DNA of 64,000 nucleotides from Monosiga brevicollis MX1 (GCF_000002865.3 NW_001865056.1:410872-474871), one strand, 5' to 3'. Numbered from the stretch's first letter, positions 46,733 through 59,102 are shown. Notes: generated by a model not told the origin, from the sequence alone. Numbers and translations: made by a program.

Positions 46733-49700
46733 GTGCCTCACTCTTGCGATTTGTACCCATGCCATTTACCATCTCGACCCGACACAGTACACGCCTCAGG
46801 ATTCCGAGGCCTTTCGACAACGCATCGTCGTTGAAGAGTTTTTCGGCTTTCCCAACGCGACCAACCGTCTCTTTTTTCAACGACGTGACGGTGCCGCCGT
46901 CCTTAGCGATCAGTATACCAATGCCGTGAATCAGGCCGCGCTCATCGCTTTGAGCAATGTGCGTGTCCATCACATGCACGCTTGCCTTGTCTTGCTTGGC
47001 CATGCCCATGCCTTGTCCGACGACATGGCCTCGCCTTGCCTTGCTTTGCGACATTTTGTCTGACCCACTATGTTTGCCGCACTCACATATGTGGGCTCCA
47101 GGTGGTCGCAACGCTCTACAGCACTGTCAAAAACGACTACACACTGGCTGAGAATTGCGTGCGCATCTTTGTGGCCGATGACAACACAACGAAGAGTCCT
47201 TGCGACTTTTCCTCCTTTCTCAATGTTTACGGCTCACCCGAAGACCTCGACGGCTTGCGCACCGCCATTGAGGCCGACACGGCCGTCATGAGCACGCTGC
47301 AGATTGCCCTGGACAACAACGCCATTACCAGCACCATTGGCAAAACGCTCACTCTCTTTGACCTGGCATATTCAGAAACACCCACCCTCACCAGCTCCCC
47401 TATCCTGGTCATGGAGTTTGGGCTGATCAATCGCGAAAAGCGCGTTGATGGTGATCTAGAAGAAGATGACGAGCGAAAGGACTGGGATGTCGCTGCTGCC
47501 AAAAACGTACGTCCGCCACAGTCTCCACTCCAGCCTTTTTTTTTTCCCGGAACAATAGAATGAAAGCGAGCGATCAGCGAGGAAAGCAACTTTTGCAAGC
47601 CAAAGCAAACCTACCCACCACACAACTCACAGATTGTTTTTCTCTCAAAGGTGCGGGGTATAGATGAGGGCGAGTTTAGAAGCACGCCATTATTCAGTGG
47701 TGATGTCAGTACTGCTTCTGACAATGCCATTGACGAGGATGTGGGCTTGCTTGCGGTAAGTTTTCCCGCTGCCTCGACGCCAGTCACTCCTTTGTAATGT
47801 TATTGCCCTTGGATCTTTGCTCACCGACGCCCATCATGTTTCTTCTGCGTGTACTCGCACAGCCGGGATACATCTTGCTGCTAGCTTGTACGCTTGTGCT
47901 CGTGGTGCCAGCTCATCTCTCTTTTGAAGAGGACACCTCATTCAAGTTTGTGTCTCGGTTTGTTAGATTCGGCCTACGTACTATGGCGTCCCAATTGGGT
48001 TCGCAGCTACGCCTCAATGGCCATTATATCCCTTGCGGCCGTCGGGTTGTCCATTATGGGCATGGTACGGCGTTTGTACATCTCTTCGATGGGTTCACTC
48101 TTGCTTCCCCGAGCTCGCCTAATGTGCCTAACTGTGACTGCACCGGCTTGTAGTATGGCTTTGGTGTACTTGTGGGTATTCAGTATACGCTGACGGTGCA
48201 AGCTGCCTTCTTTCTAGTGCTAGGTCTTGGCGTAAGTCATGTTTTGGCATTTGGTCATTTGACCGCCCGCCGCTAAAGCCGAATGGCTCACCCCTCACCC
48301 CCCCCTCGGGACCTTGATCTTCTCACATCCACAGGCCGACGATACGTTTGTCATCATGGGTGCTCATCGTGACATGCCACCCTCCTTGGATGCAAGCGAG
48401 CACGTGGCCCGGGCTTTAGCTCGCGCAGGCGTGAGCATCACCATCACGTCGTTGACCGATATCATCGCCTTTGCCTCCGGCACGATGACGGCATTGCCTG
48501 CCATTGAGTACTTTTGCGTGTATGCGGCATTTGGCGTGCTCTTTGACTTTATCACGCAGGTAGGCAACTGCGATGTTCATGGCTTGTTTCCTTTCAAGCC
48601 ATCACCATTGCGTGTGCTAGTTGCTGTGAGCCTGCAACCAGCACGTGCTCACAACGGGCGGATGGTGCCTTCGCATGCAGTGCACCGTTTTTGTGGCCTT
48701 TTTGTACTGGAACACCAAGCGAGAACAAAACGGCCGCGCCGACTTTCTTAGCTTTTGGAAGCCCTCTCACCCCGAACGTCACTGTTTGAAGAAAAAGGTG
48801 TGTGTATGCGTATGTATGTGTGTGGGCGCTAGTACCCTGCTTCGTTGTACTCAATCCTTTGTTTGCCCAAAAAAAAACAAATAACGGCCAATGGCAGGAC
48901 TTTGATCCTCAGCAACTCTGCCTTCTGGATCGCATCATGGGCGAATACTTGCCCAATGTTATCTTGCATCCGATTGGCAAAGCATGCGTCATGGCTCTTG
49001 CCGTGGGCTTGCTTGCTTCATCTGCTTGGGCAGCTACACAGGTGGGCCGCTCATCCGCTCTTGCCTTCGTCTTTGTTTTTCGTCGGTGTCAGGCTGGTTA
49101 TTATTGTTGAACAAGGAGGAGAGCTCGGGTTCTCACGTTGCGGGCCGATTCCTCGAGTACTTAGACAAAGTCGCGCTTTAATGTCGAGTGGTTTGTGCCC
49201 GACTCGGCCGCTGTCAAAGATGCCCTGAGCATTCAAAATGACTTCTTCAACGGATCTCCAGTCCTGACTGCATTTTACACGGGTAGGTCTCCTCCATTTT
49301 TGTTTTGCAGGCACATGCATGAGTATGCATGCTTTAGAGGCTGACTTTTTGATTCCTTTGAATCTTCGACTCGATGCTTTGCTGCTTTACAGGTGGCATA
49401 CAGGACGGACAAGTCCTCGTCGACTACACGACAGTTGAGGTTCAGGCGTCCATGGATGCCTTGCTGTCGGACACTTTGGCACTGGACCAAATTCGCGATT
49501 GCGATAGCGCCTGGTCTGTTCAATGCATGCACGACGCCCAACATCTCAAGGCTGGGCCCAACGTTGATGTCACTCTGATTCTCATGTGCGACAATCCACC
49601 GTACTTGCAGGTGGCTTTCCTTTCGAGCCTTTTTTGAAGACGACGCCAACGTTGCCCCGGCTGATCGCGTGACTGTTGATGGCGTTGAGTACTTGGCAGA

Positions 49701-51147
49701 AACAGCCTTTTATCCAGCCTTGGAAGACTTTTTGGCTACGGATGGCTCGCGCTTCGTGTCTGTGGTGGGTGTAGCAGTGCCCTCTTCCCCCTCATTCGCA
49801 GCGTGGGCGCTGTCTTGTGACAAGTCCTGGTTCACGGTTTGGTCCTGACGCCTGCTTCGTTTTGTTGACTTGGTAGATCAAGCGTGAGACTAGCGCACCC
49901 AATCGCATCGTAATCTCGAGTCTGCGTTGTTACTTTAACAATCTTTTCAAGGGCGATAATCAGGTACGAGTGGTTTGCCCAGCCGGTCTAGATCCAGTGC
50001 GCCAGTCGAATACCATGTCGCTCACCACTCTTGAATGGCGTGCCGATTGAATATAGGTGGCGGGAATGAACAACGTGCGTGATATTGCCGTGAGCTATCC
50101 ACAGTTGGGCGGCAATGTCTACGCAACCAACCGGGGTGACGCCGAACTGCCTTTTGCCTACTCCTTCCAATTTCTGTTCTACGATGGTCTGGCCGTCATT
50201 CAAGAGGAGACACTCCGTAACATTTTGATCGCTGGTGTTGCTGTTGCCGTGGTCACGCTCCTGCTACTGGCCAACGTAATGGCCTCACTGTGTGTCCTTA
50301 TTATGTTGGCCATGGTCGACGTGAACGTCTTGGGATTCATGGTGCGCTTTCTGTGGTGGATGGAAAAAGAAAAAGGAGAATGGAGAACTGAGATTGGTTG
50401 GTTGCAGGTGGTGCCATCCTCGCAGCTTTGACTTACCCCCCGCTTTTTTTTTTCTGGTGTCAATTTGCACAATGGTCATGGCGGCGCTTAGTACTACGTC
50501 GACGTCGACTTTAACTCGGTCTCGGCTGTCAATCTCATCATTGCGGTTGGGCTGGCCATTGACTCAAGCGTGCACATTGCCCACGCTTTCCTGGGAGCTC
50601 AAGGCACACGGGATGAACGAGCTCGCGAGGCGCTCCGAGTAAGAACACGTTGGGAGAACTGCTCAAACCTTAAACGGTGCGCCAAGATCAGACGCAGGGT
50701 GCCGGCGACAACTCACTGTCTTGGTGTGATAGAAACTGGGCCGAAGTGCAGTCAACGGTGCCGTGTCGACTTTTTTGGCCATTGTCCTGCTTAGCGCTGC
50801 CCAATCGTACATTTTTCAGGTTTGTCACCACCCGTCTTCTTTTGTTGGCTTGGTGTCTCCAGACTAGCTGCCCTATTTCGAATCAACTCACGATGTGCGC
50901 CTTGCTCCAGATCTTTTTCAAGATTCTGTCCCTAATTGTCCTGTTTGCCCTTTTCCATGGCGTTGTTGTGCTGCCGGTGGTGCTCTCCCTGATTGGGCCG
51001 GCGGCCCACCCCGAGTCTGAGGACTTTCTGAAGCAACTCGAGTCGGCGAAAGAGCTTGAGACGCGGGCCCAACCCACGTCGTCTGTGGATGCCGATGCCG
51101 ATGCCGCGGTGGAAACCCGTTCGCGCGTCCAGGTCCAGTCAGTTTGA
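46269..51147 (+). CDS. Patched-related RND-family membrane protein with sterol-sensing domain
   Basis: Twelve-helix RND-superfamily protein (Patched, PTCHD, NPC1 and Dispatched group) that likely moves sterols or lipids using an ion gradient. The ATG at 46269 precedes 'HVIARHPWLFVVIPFLF' (TM1), and 'VDVETDPEDL' resembles the first extracellular motif of the family. The first large extracellular domain lies at about 46780-47760. The sterol-sensing helices follow, with 'LGLGADDTFVIMGA' in TM4 carrying the acidic pair that relays cations, then 'SITITSLTDIIAFASG'. A second extracellular domain lies at about 48900-50190, and the second helix bundle has 'IAVGLAIDSSVHIAHAF', the matching TM10 motif. 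It stops at 51147 after an acidic cytosolic tail. Its overall pattern is closer to Patched-related (PTR/PTCHD) proteins than to NPC1. Whether it has any Hedgehog-like ligand is unknown. Confidence 0.87.
46690..46732. repeat. (ATC)n microsatellite in an intron of the Patched-related gene
   Basis: About 14 perfect CAT/ATC triplets between the exon ending near 46600 and the exon starting near 46772. It creates spurious poly-Ile, poly-His and poly-Asp frames that are not genes. Confidence 0.93.
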
Positions 51148-51543
51148 AGCCCGCCTGCAATCATGTCGTGACCGCACCCAAGTCTGGTTGCTCCAAGTGA
51201 ACATCCGAGTGTTTGCTGTGTGGGTGCGCTTTGAGTCAAAAGTGAGAGTTTTACTCGAGTAGTAGAGTGTTTAGGTCGATGTAAGTGCTCATGACATAGG
51301 TCTGAAGTCGTGTGTACATGTAATTGATTATCCGGTCAGTGCATTCACAACACTCACACACAGCTTTTTCACGTCTATAATATCAAAGTTCAGCTGGCTC
51401 AAAACTCATTACATCCGAATGGAGCCATTTGAAAACACGTTTAACACATTTTTGTCAGCAATTTCAAGACTGCGAAACAACACGCAGCAGCAACAGCAAC
51501 AGCAGCAGGAGTAGAAGAAGAAGAAGAAGCGGAGCGCTGTGAC
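51148..51543. promoter_or_regulatory. Spacer upstream of mitochondrial Hsp70
   Basis: About 400 bases holding the 3' end of the Patched-related gene and the promoter and leader of the Hsp70 gene. Just before the start codon are CAG-rich and AGAAGAAG-rich runs (51486-51530). No heat-shock element (nGAAn inverted triplets) is convincing. Confidence 0.5.
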
Positions 51544-53159
51544 ATGGCGGCAGTGGCGGCCACGACGCAGGCGCGGGTGCTGCTGCGACCAGTGGTAGCG
51601 ACGTCGGGATTGGGTTGCCTTCGCGCGCGCTGGCTGAGTCACTCGCGGCAATGGCGTGGCCGGTCAAATCTTCCAGCCGTCGGTATTGACCTTGGAACAA
51701 CACAGTCCTGCGTGGCCTATTACGATGGCCAGCAGGCTCGCGTGCTGGCAGACGAGGAAGGCCGGACCGTCATACCCTCTGTAGTCTCACACCGCCCCGG
51801 CCAGGTACGTGGATGGACTCATTGTCAGCAGGAGTTGTCGGCCGCTTGCCACGAAAGTGGGGGCTATAGATTGCAACGGGCAGGCCCTCTGCAGCAGCAG
51901 CAGCAGCAGTAGCAGCAGCAGCAGCAGCGGTAGCACCATACGTGTACTCATGATCGGTGGTGGTGGGCCAGGATGATTTGGTGGGGCACGCAGCAGAGCG
52001 GCAGGCAGAACTCAACCCCAAAGCTACGTTTGCGACGACCAAGCGCCTTATTGGGCGTCTTTACACTGATGAAGTGGTAAGTATCACCGACGCGGTGCAC
52101 CGCGCGCGCCTTTCCCGGTGTTTGGCCACTCATTTGTGTCTTCTTTAGGTTGCTGATGCCCAGCGAGACGTGACGTATGACGTGGTCGAGTCCGACAACG
52201 GCGAAGCATGGGTCTATAGCCCCGTCACGGACCGAACGGTGTCTCCCAGCGAGATTGCCGGCAGCATCTTGGGGCACATGCGTCGTATAGCCGAGCAGGC
52301 GCTGGCCAAGGAAGTTCGCGATGTGGTGGTGACCGTGCCCGCCTACTTTAATGACAACCAACGCCAAGCCACCCGCAATGCTGGTCTTTTGGCTGGTACG
52401 TTCCTGTTCAGTCGCACCTTCAGCCCATCGGGTCTCGGCGCCTACGCTAGGCTGTCCATTGATACGTTGAGCTGCACCTGCTGACCTCTTGATCTTTTTG
52501 GCCCATGTCCGTTTTGTGCCTCCTGGTGGTCTGGTTCCGGGGTGCCAATGGACAGGACTGAATGTGATGCGCTGCGTCAACGAGCCTACGGCAGCCGCTT
52601 TGGCCCATGGCATTGGTCTCAAGGCTGCTGATCGTGAGCGGGGCTCCAAGCTCGCCGTATACGACTTGGGGGGTGGCACATTCGACATTAGCATTTTACA
52701 GTTGCACTCGGATGGCACCTTTGAGGTGAGGACCCATCAGAATCCTCGTTTACCAGCAGCTCTTCTCTTATGGTGCCTGCACCTTAGAGCCACCCTTTTG
52801 AGCACCTTGTTGTGCAAATGTGCACGCATCATGCGCTGTGGCCACTCGTCTTTGGAGCCCTCACGAATCTTCCCGTGCTGGTTGGAGCAGGTGCTGGCCA
52901 CAAACGGCGACACCTTTTTGGGAGGCGAGGACGTGGACTCGGCCGTGGCTGAGCAGCTGGTGGAGCGTTTCAAGCGTCAACACGGAACCGAGCCTGACGA
53001 CGCGCTTCGCCAACGCCTGCGTTTGGCAGCTGAAAAGGCCAAGATCGAACTCGATCAAGCTGTATGTTTCTGCCGCTGCTAACCAGGGATGGCGGTGAAA
53101 TGCTGACACACATCTCAGCCCGAGCGCCAGCCCCGGATTTGATCTTTCTTTTGCCTCAC

Positions 53160-53197
<38 letters not shown>

Positions 53198-54833
53198 GTT
53201 TATAGACAGAGACAACGGTGGTGCTGCCTTTTGCGGGCGAAGCCGGGCGCTTTGAAACGCGCCTGTCTCGGGCCGAATTTGAGGAGATGATAGCCCCTGT
53301 CCTGGCCCGAACCGAGGCACCCTGCCGCCAATGCTTGAAGGACGCTGGGCTCACCGCTACTGACCTTGATAAGGTTTGACTTGGGTTTGAATGGCTGGAA
53401 TTGAGCAGGCTGCTTCTGATGGCAAACTTTGAACGGGAATAGGTGCTGCTGGTTGGGGGCATGACGCGCACCTTGGCCGTGCGTACGTTGGCTGGAGAGC
53501 TGTTTGAGCACGAACCCGACGTCAGCGAGAATCCGCTTGAGGCCGTTGCAAAGTGCGCCGCGCCGCGTGCTGTGCGGCCATGCGTGTTTGACCCTGCGTG
53601 TGTTTGACCGTGCGACTTTGCGTGCTCATCATGCATGTCCATCGGATGTTGCAGGGGCGCGGCAATTCAGGCTGGTGTTTTGTTGGGACAGGTCGAGGAC
53701 GTCTTGCTGCTGGATGTGACACCCCTTTCTCTCGGCAAGTGACACCTTGATGGGCGATATGTGTTTTGATGAAAGTCTCATCATTCATAGGCCAGCTCGT
53801 CGCGTCCCACTCACGTCTGAACTCGGTGCTTTGGTTGCCAACGGGCCCATGTCATGAAACAGGCATTGAAACGCTCGGGGGCGTGGTGGACGTTCTGATC
53901 CCACGCAACAGCACAGTGCCTGTCACAAAGGAGCGTGTCTTTTCGACAGGTGCGAACATCTGCCAACGTGGTCAATCTTTTAAGCATTGCCGTCTCACTT
54001 GAATAGCCTTGGTCGCCAATCTTTAGGAGTTGACAACCAAACCGATGTGGAGATTAATGTTGTTCAAGGCGAACGACCATTGGTGGACGACAACCAGCTC
54101 TTGGGAACCTTCGCTCTGGTGAATATTCCCAAGCAACCCCGAGGGAAGCCTCGAATTCAAGTGCGCTTCACGGTGGATGCGGATGGCATTTTGCAAGTGC
54201 GTGCCCGCGAAGAAGGTGAGCTTAGTTTTATGCTATTCGGTGACGTTAGCCTTTGAGCAGGATGCTATCCCAGCCACAGTACCTCATCCCCCATCTCCTA
54301 CCGTTTGTGGTCTGGCCCTCAAGGCTCGGGGCGAGAGCAAGCGATCGAGGTTCGCTCCAACGGAGGCTTGGATGCCGCTGATATCTTGCAGCTGCTTGGG
54401 GAGGCCGAGCGACCAAGGGGGACGACGCTCGACGAGCCAAACGGGCGGCGGTACGTGTGGACATCTGGCTTGGAAAACGACAGTCCACCTCTCTCGGAGC
54501 CCCGAGTCTCGTTTGATTGGCCGAAGCTCACCGCCCTTTGTGCGATGCTTGATCTGAATTGCTGGCATGTCGGGACTGTGGCGTTTTACTCGTCACTAGC
54601 TCCTGTCGTCTGTGGAGGGTGATTTGGCAGAGGCATCAGCGGTACTGGATCGCTTTGCACCACAGATGGACGTCTCTGACGTGACGGCATTGCGTGACAC
54701 GCTCAAGACCCTGCGGAAGGCCATGCGCGACGATGCACAAGAGCCAACGGAGATTGGTGAGCGGGCTGGTCAATTGTTGCAAGATCTGGTTGCGGCCCTT
54801 CGTCGCAGCATCAAGCCGCCGAACCAAGCTTAG
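51544..54833 (+). CDS. Mitochondrial Hsp70 (HSPA9/SSC1-type) chaperone
   Basis: ATP-driven chaperone of the mitochondrial matrix, used for protein import, folding and Fe-S cluster transfer. The start at 51544 gives a basic, Ser/Arg-rich presequence ('[15 protein letters not shown]'). The ATPase domain follows: '[17 protein letters not shown]', 'ATKRLIGR'-like '[15 protein letters not shown]', '[20 protein letters not shown]', '[12 protein letters not shown]', '[20 protein letters not shown]', '[11 protein letters not shown]', 'VLLVGGMTR'. The substrate domain has '[11 protein letters not shown]', '[20 protein letters not shown]', '[16 protein letters not shown]' and '[15 protein letters not shown]'. 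The C-terminal lid is shortened and divergent and lacks a cytosolic EEVD end. 'TTQSC' in place of the usual TTNSC is a small deviation. Introns carry a CAG repeat and a GT repeat. Splicing near 54430-54605 is uncertain. It could be the main mtHsp70 or a specialised Ssq1-like paralog. Confidence 0.92.
51893..51929. repeat. CAG triplet repeat in the first Hsp70 intron
   Basis: About a dozen CAG triplets broken by one TAG and ending in CGG. They lie between the exon ending near 51803 and the acceptor near 51970. The run is not translated in the predicted mRNA. Confidence 0.88.
53161..53192. repeat. (GT)n microsatellite in an Hsp70 intron
   Basis: About 15 GT units in the intron before the exon that begins '[13 protein letters not shown]'. 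It is one of several GT/AC runs in introns of this window. Confidence 0.9.
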
Positions 54834-55164
54834 ACGCGCCAGTCGGCCTTGCGCTCATGGCCCTTTGCTTTTCATTCCGATGTGATTATCTGCGACTCAA
54901 AGTCATGTGAATTGCTGCGCGATTTGACCCGTGTTCCAAAGCCAATCTTGATGAATGCCCCGTGACATTTGATACTCGCATCCGCTCGTCTCGTGTTGCG
55001 ATCTCGGGGGCGAAAACATTAGAAGCAGAAGAAAGGCAGATTGTCATCCTTTTTAAGCACCACACACGCAAAAGACACAGGAGCCCTTTTTTTTTTCCTG
55101 TGTTGTGAGGCTTCATTTCCAAGCGTACGATACACACTTCAAAGACACAGCGAGGACCGGCATC
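54834..55164. promoter_or_regulatory. Spacer upstream of ribulose-phosphate epimerase
   Basis: About 330 bases. They contain the Hsp70 3' end and the epimerase promoter and leader, the latter with a CTTTTTTTTTTCC tract about 75 bases before the ATG. No other gene is seen. Confidence 0.5.
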
Positions 55165-56582
55165 ATGGTGCACGACTGCAAGCCAAAGATTGGCCCATCC
55201 ATCCTATCGGCAGACCTGGCCAACCTGGGTGCTGATACAGTGCGCGCTGTGAAAGAGTGGGGTGCAGGTGCGTGGGTCGTTAACGTGGTTGTGCGGACCA
55301 AGGGACGAGCACTGTTGCAGGTGGCACGCGCCGAGCTGGCCAGCAAGCTCATTGCTGGCCACCGCATGTTCTTGGGGTGGGAACGCATCTAGATTACGTT
55401 CACGTGGACATTATGGATGGCCACTTTGTCCCCAACCTGACTTTCGGACCACCCGTGGTCAAGTGCTTGCGCAAGTATACCGATGCCTTTCTCGGTACGC
55501 GTCCTGTTTCCAGCAGCAGCAGCCGGAGCAGGAGGGCAAAGACGTCTGGTGTGAGGTTGGCGGTGTGGCCCATGCAGTGGCTGCTCACGCGTAAGTTGGG
55601 ATGTGCTTTGGTTGGTAGACTGCCATCTGATGGTCTCCGAGCCGCGCAAGGTACGTTTTCGGTCCTTCGATGAACCGTGCCTTACCGCGCCGACCGACCC
55701 GTGCCGACGCAACTCACGTCATGGGTGATGGCGACGTCTCTTCTACCAGTGGATCAAGGACATGGCTGCAGCCGGAGCTGACCAGTTTATGTTCCACGTG
55801 GAGGTGGATGGTGGGTCCACGCGGCGCACATTTCTTCGCTATGCACAGGTCCCGTCAGGCTGGCTGACGGCACGTGTGGGTAGATGACGTTCCATCGCTG
55901 ATTCAGGAGGTCAAGGAAAGTGGCATGAAAGTACGTTGAATGCGCGCTGCGAGCTTTTTATGTGCTCCAGGAAGCTGCTGCTTAATTTGCTACCAAAGTC
56001 TGCTCATCCCTTTTTGGCTGGACTGCCGGCAGGTGGGGGTGGTCATCAAGCCCAAGACACCGGTGGACGTCGTTTTCCCGTACGTGGAGCAGCTGGATGC
56101 CGTCCTCATCATGACCGTCGAACCGGGCTTCGGCGGCCAATCGTTTATGGCCGATATGATGCCCAAGGTATGCAGGCCGTCCCCTTGCCCCGCATCCGAG
56201 TGGTTGCCAGCCTCGTTCTGTGCCTACTATACGGTCGTGCAAGTGCTTGCATCTCAAGGCAGGCGAGTTGTGATCAACAGGTGTCTGCCTTGCGGGCACG
56301 CTGCCCTGGAATGGACATTGCCGTGGATGGCGGCCTCAGCCCAGAGACGATTGACCAGGCTGCACAGGTGCGCGATAGGCATGCAGCGCGGCTGTCCTTG
56401 ACCGGCCGCAAGTTGGACTGTCTCACTTGTGCCGATTTGCTGTCTCGTGCCCTTGCGATTCCCAGGCCGGTGCCAACATGATTGTGGCAGGCAGCGCTGT
56501 CTTCAAAGCCGACAATCCTAAGTTGGTGGTGGACCAATTGCGCGCAAGTGTCGCGCGCTACGGGAATGGCGTGGAAGCCTAA
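55165..56582 (+). CDS. RPE: Ribulose-phosphate 3-epimerase
   Basis: Cytosolic TIM-barrel enzyme of the pentose phosphate pathway that interconverts D-ribulose 5-phosphate and D-xylulose 5-phosphate. '[19 protein letters not shown]' is the classic N-terminus. '[20 protein letters not shown]' contains the metal-binding His and the first catalytic Asp. '[12 protein letters not shown]' supplies the next metal His and '[14 protein letters not shown]' the phosphate-loop motif. '[14 protein letters not shown]' carries the second catalytic Asp, and '[13 protein letters not shown]' closes the barrel. Length is normal. One splice is puzzling: exon 1 ends with donor GTGCGT after 'EWGAG', but no AG lies directly before the expected resumption near 55383. 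The nearest in-phase acceptor (after AAG at about 55349) would insert about 11 residues. Confidence 0.95.
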
Positions 56583-56816
56583 TGCCCATTTGCTCGAGCC
56601 GCGACCTATGCGACGACGAAGAAGACGAAAAGCCCTTTTCCAGCACGCGAGACCAGTCATAGAAAACTTTTCCACCCTGCGAATTTATCTGACATTGGGT
56701 AAAAAAAGTGAAGCTCATCATTCATGACATTTAGTCAACGGGTCTCGCTGGGGATAAAGCGAGCTGTGTTCGAGATTTGAACCTCATCTTGGCCTTTTCT
56801 TGACACAGCCGCGAAG

Positions 56817-58394
56817 ATGAAGTGAGCCTGCGCGCGACCGCTGGCGATTGGCCCGAGGAGAGAGTCTGGGCAGGGTTGTTCTCGGCTGGCGGCGGCAGCG
56901 GCAGCGGCAAAAGAACCGAGAGGGAATTATCTGTACAAATTGTTTCCAACAGAACGCCTTTACTGCGCTTCAGTGATCCGTTTAGCGTTTTCTGCCGCTG
57001 CCAGCCTCGTGTCCAGTCCTTTGTGTCAAGTCTTTGGGCTCGGCCTGCTCGCCGATACCAGAGCCAGCTGTCCATGCATCGCACGGCGTGCCGTCGTACT
57101 ACGTGCAGCTGTGCATCCACCTTGACTGCTGTGCTCGACAAAACATATCAATGCTGATGGCGTGTCTCCTGTGCTCTTGGCGTGCGTCTCGTCTCGTTGC
57201 AGGTTGGAGCTGTGCAGCTTTAGCAGCTACAAGATCCACGCGGGTCACGGCCGCCGACTCGTCCGAGTCGACGGTAAGCCTTGCCATGTCTCTCGTTCTT
57301 GACCTGTGTTTCAGTTGTCTTTTTTTTTTTTGCGCGCCTTGTGGGAAGCGCTTGCTGGGTATATCAGCTGGCACGTTGGCTGTTTTTTGTGTGTCCCGAG
57401 GTCACATACAACTTGGGTGTAACTCCGAGCACAAGTTGTTCGTCCAGTTTGTATGCGAGCATGGGTAGCCGGACCACAGACACATCACTGGTCCGGCGTT
57501 CATGATGTGACTCGTTCAATGCACATGATCACGCGAAGGGCTGGAGAGCCGAGCACAGAGCCGTGTCCCTCGTGAACCGTGCTTGATGTGCTGATGCAGC
57601 TTTTCCCCTCGTCATGCCTTTGTGCATCATGCTGTGTTGAAGGAATTTTTTTTTCGAGGGAGAGCTTTTTTTGGTGTGCATGTGTGTGTGTGTCCATGTC
57701 ATGATGGGTGCTGTGGTCAGCCGTGTGATCGTGTGCATGTGTGGTTTGCTTGTTCAAAAGGCACCGATGACAAACGGGCAGTGCTCATACGTTGTTGACG
57801 ACGCATCTCTCACGACTTCTCGCTGTGTTGCTTTTTTTTTTACTCTGCTTCAGGCAAGACCTTCTACTTCTTGGGTAGCAAGGTCGAGTCGCTCTTCCTG
57901 CAGCGCAAGAACCCCCGCAAGATCGCGTGGACTGTTCTGTACCGCCGCAAGCACCGCAAGGGTCTTTCGGAGGAGACCACCAAGCGCCGTACTCGCCGCA
58001 CTCAGAAGTTCCAGCGCGCTATCGAGGTAACATGTTTTGTCAAGCTTGTTTCTCTAACTCATGCCACAACTCGTTCTATTCGTTTGGATGTGGCCCCTAC
58101 TGGTCATTTTTGTTTCCATTGGTGTACCTCTGGTCCTGATTTTGTGATTGGATCTTGCTTGACGCTGTGGTCTGGTAATAGGGCGTCTCGGAGGAGAAGC
58201 TGCGTGAGCTGCGCCAGCAGAAGCCCGAGGTCCGCGCTGCCGCTCGCCAGCAGGCTGCTCGTGCCGCTAAGGAGAAGAAGCAGACTCAGAAGAAGGTTGC
58301 CACCAAGAAGCCCAAGGCTAACGCTCAGGCCGTGGCTTCCTTCAAGGCCGTCAAGAACGTGCCCAAGAAGCTCAACCGCAGCACTGGCCGATAA
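56817..58394 (+). CDS. RPL24: 60S ribosomal protein L24 (eL24)
   Basis: Large-subunit protein that helps form the bridge to the small subunit. Exon 1 is tiny: only ATGAA (56817-56821) precedes the donor GTGAGC, and the next exon at 57203 completes Lys and reads '[18 protein letters not shown]'. Then come '[20 protein letters not shown]', '[12 protein letters not shown]', '[16 protein letters not shown]' and '[20 protein letters not shown]', ending in a basic tail 'NRSTGR'. The order and length match eL24. Codons in the later exons are strongly C- or G-ended (CGC, AAG, GAG), as expected for a very highly expressed gene. A start codon separated from the rest by an intron is common in ribosomal-protein genes. 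The leader just upstream has a pyrimidine stretch (CTTGGCCTTTTCTT) that might act like a TOP element; this is inference. Confidence 0.97.
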
Positions 58395-59102
58395 GCCCAT
58401 TGTTGTTGGGAGAAGCAGGCTGTGGCTCTCTTAATTGATGGCTCATCTTTGATACCTTTTTTTTTTCCATCCTTTTTCGATCCAAAATTCGTTTCCATCT
58501 CCTCACCACGTTACTTTCCCCACACTTGGATCTCTCGTGTCATTTATAACGGCATTCATCTACATCTGTTGAACCTGCTCTGCGGCACGGAACCCAAATC
58601 AGGCCGCTTGACCCTTTTTATTTATTTTTTTTTTTTTTCATTCATTCCCTTTTTTGTCTCTCACACACCTCTCGAAAACAGGTTTCAGCCCACGACGAAC
58701 AATCATGCTGATGTGATCCCGCATGTACCAGTTACCAAATGTACTTATCCCACGTTGCACCGTTGTTTCGCTTAAGCAGTCTCAACATTTCCAACTGTTG
58801 CTCCAATACACCAGTAACCCTTTTGTTGCACTGCTCTTTTGGTTGACGCTGGCATTTTTCGCTCCAACCTTGAGTGTTACTGGAAACGTCGAGCAGGATT
58901 GTGTGGTTGTGACACCACTGCCACGGCTTGCTGCTTGGTCAGCCGTGGTGTGCTGCCTTGATTGGCAAACAGCCAGCCTTGGTCTGCAGTCGTTGCTGTT
59001 GCCAGGGCGCTTGGCGCCAAGGCATCCATTTTCGACTTTACAAGAGATTGCCTAGCCACTACCTCAGCTTCGTTTCTTCTTCTTCGTGTGTGAACAACCA
59101 AC
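58395..59102. other. Spacer between RPL24 and ISCA1
   Basis: About 700 bases, T-rich after the RPL24 stop, probably 3' untranslated sequence, then the promoter of the ISCA1-type gene. The open frames have no recognisable content. Confidence 0.55.

Noticed and set aside
46674-47111. Minus-strand frame with a poly-aspartate run, and plus-strand poly-Ile and poly-His frames
   Set aside because: All are produced by the (ATC)n microsatellite in an intron of the Patched-related gene.
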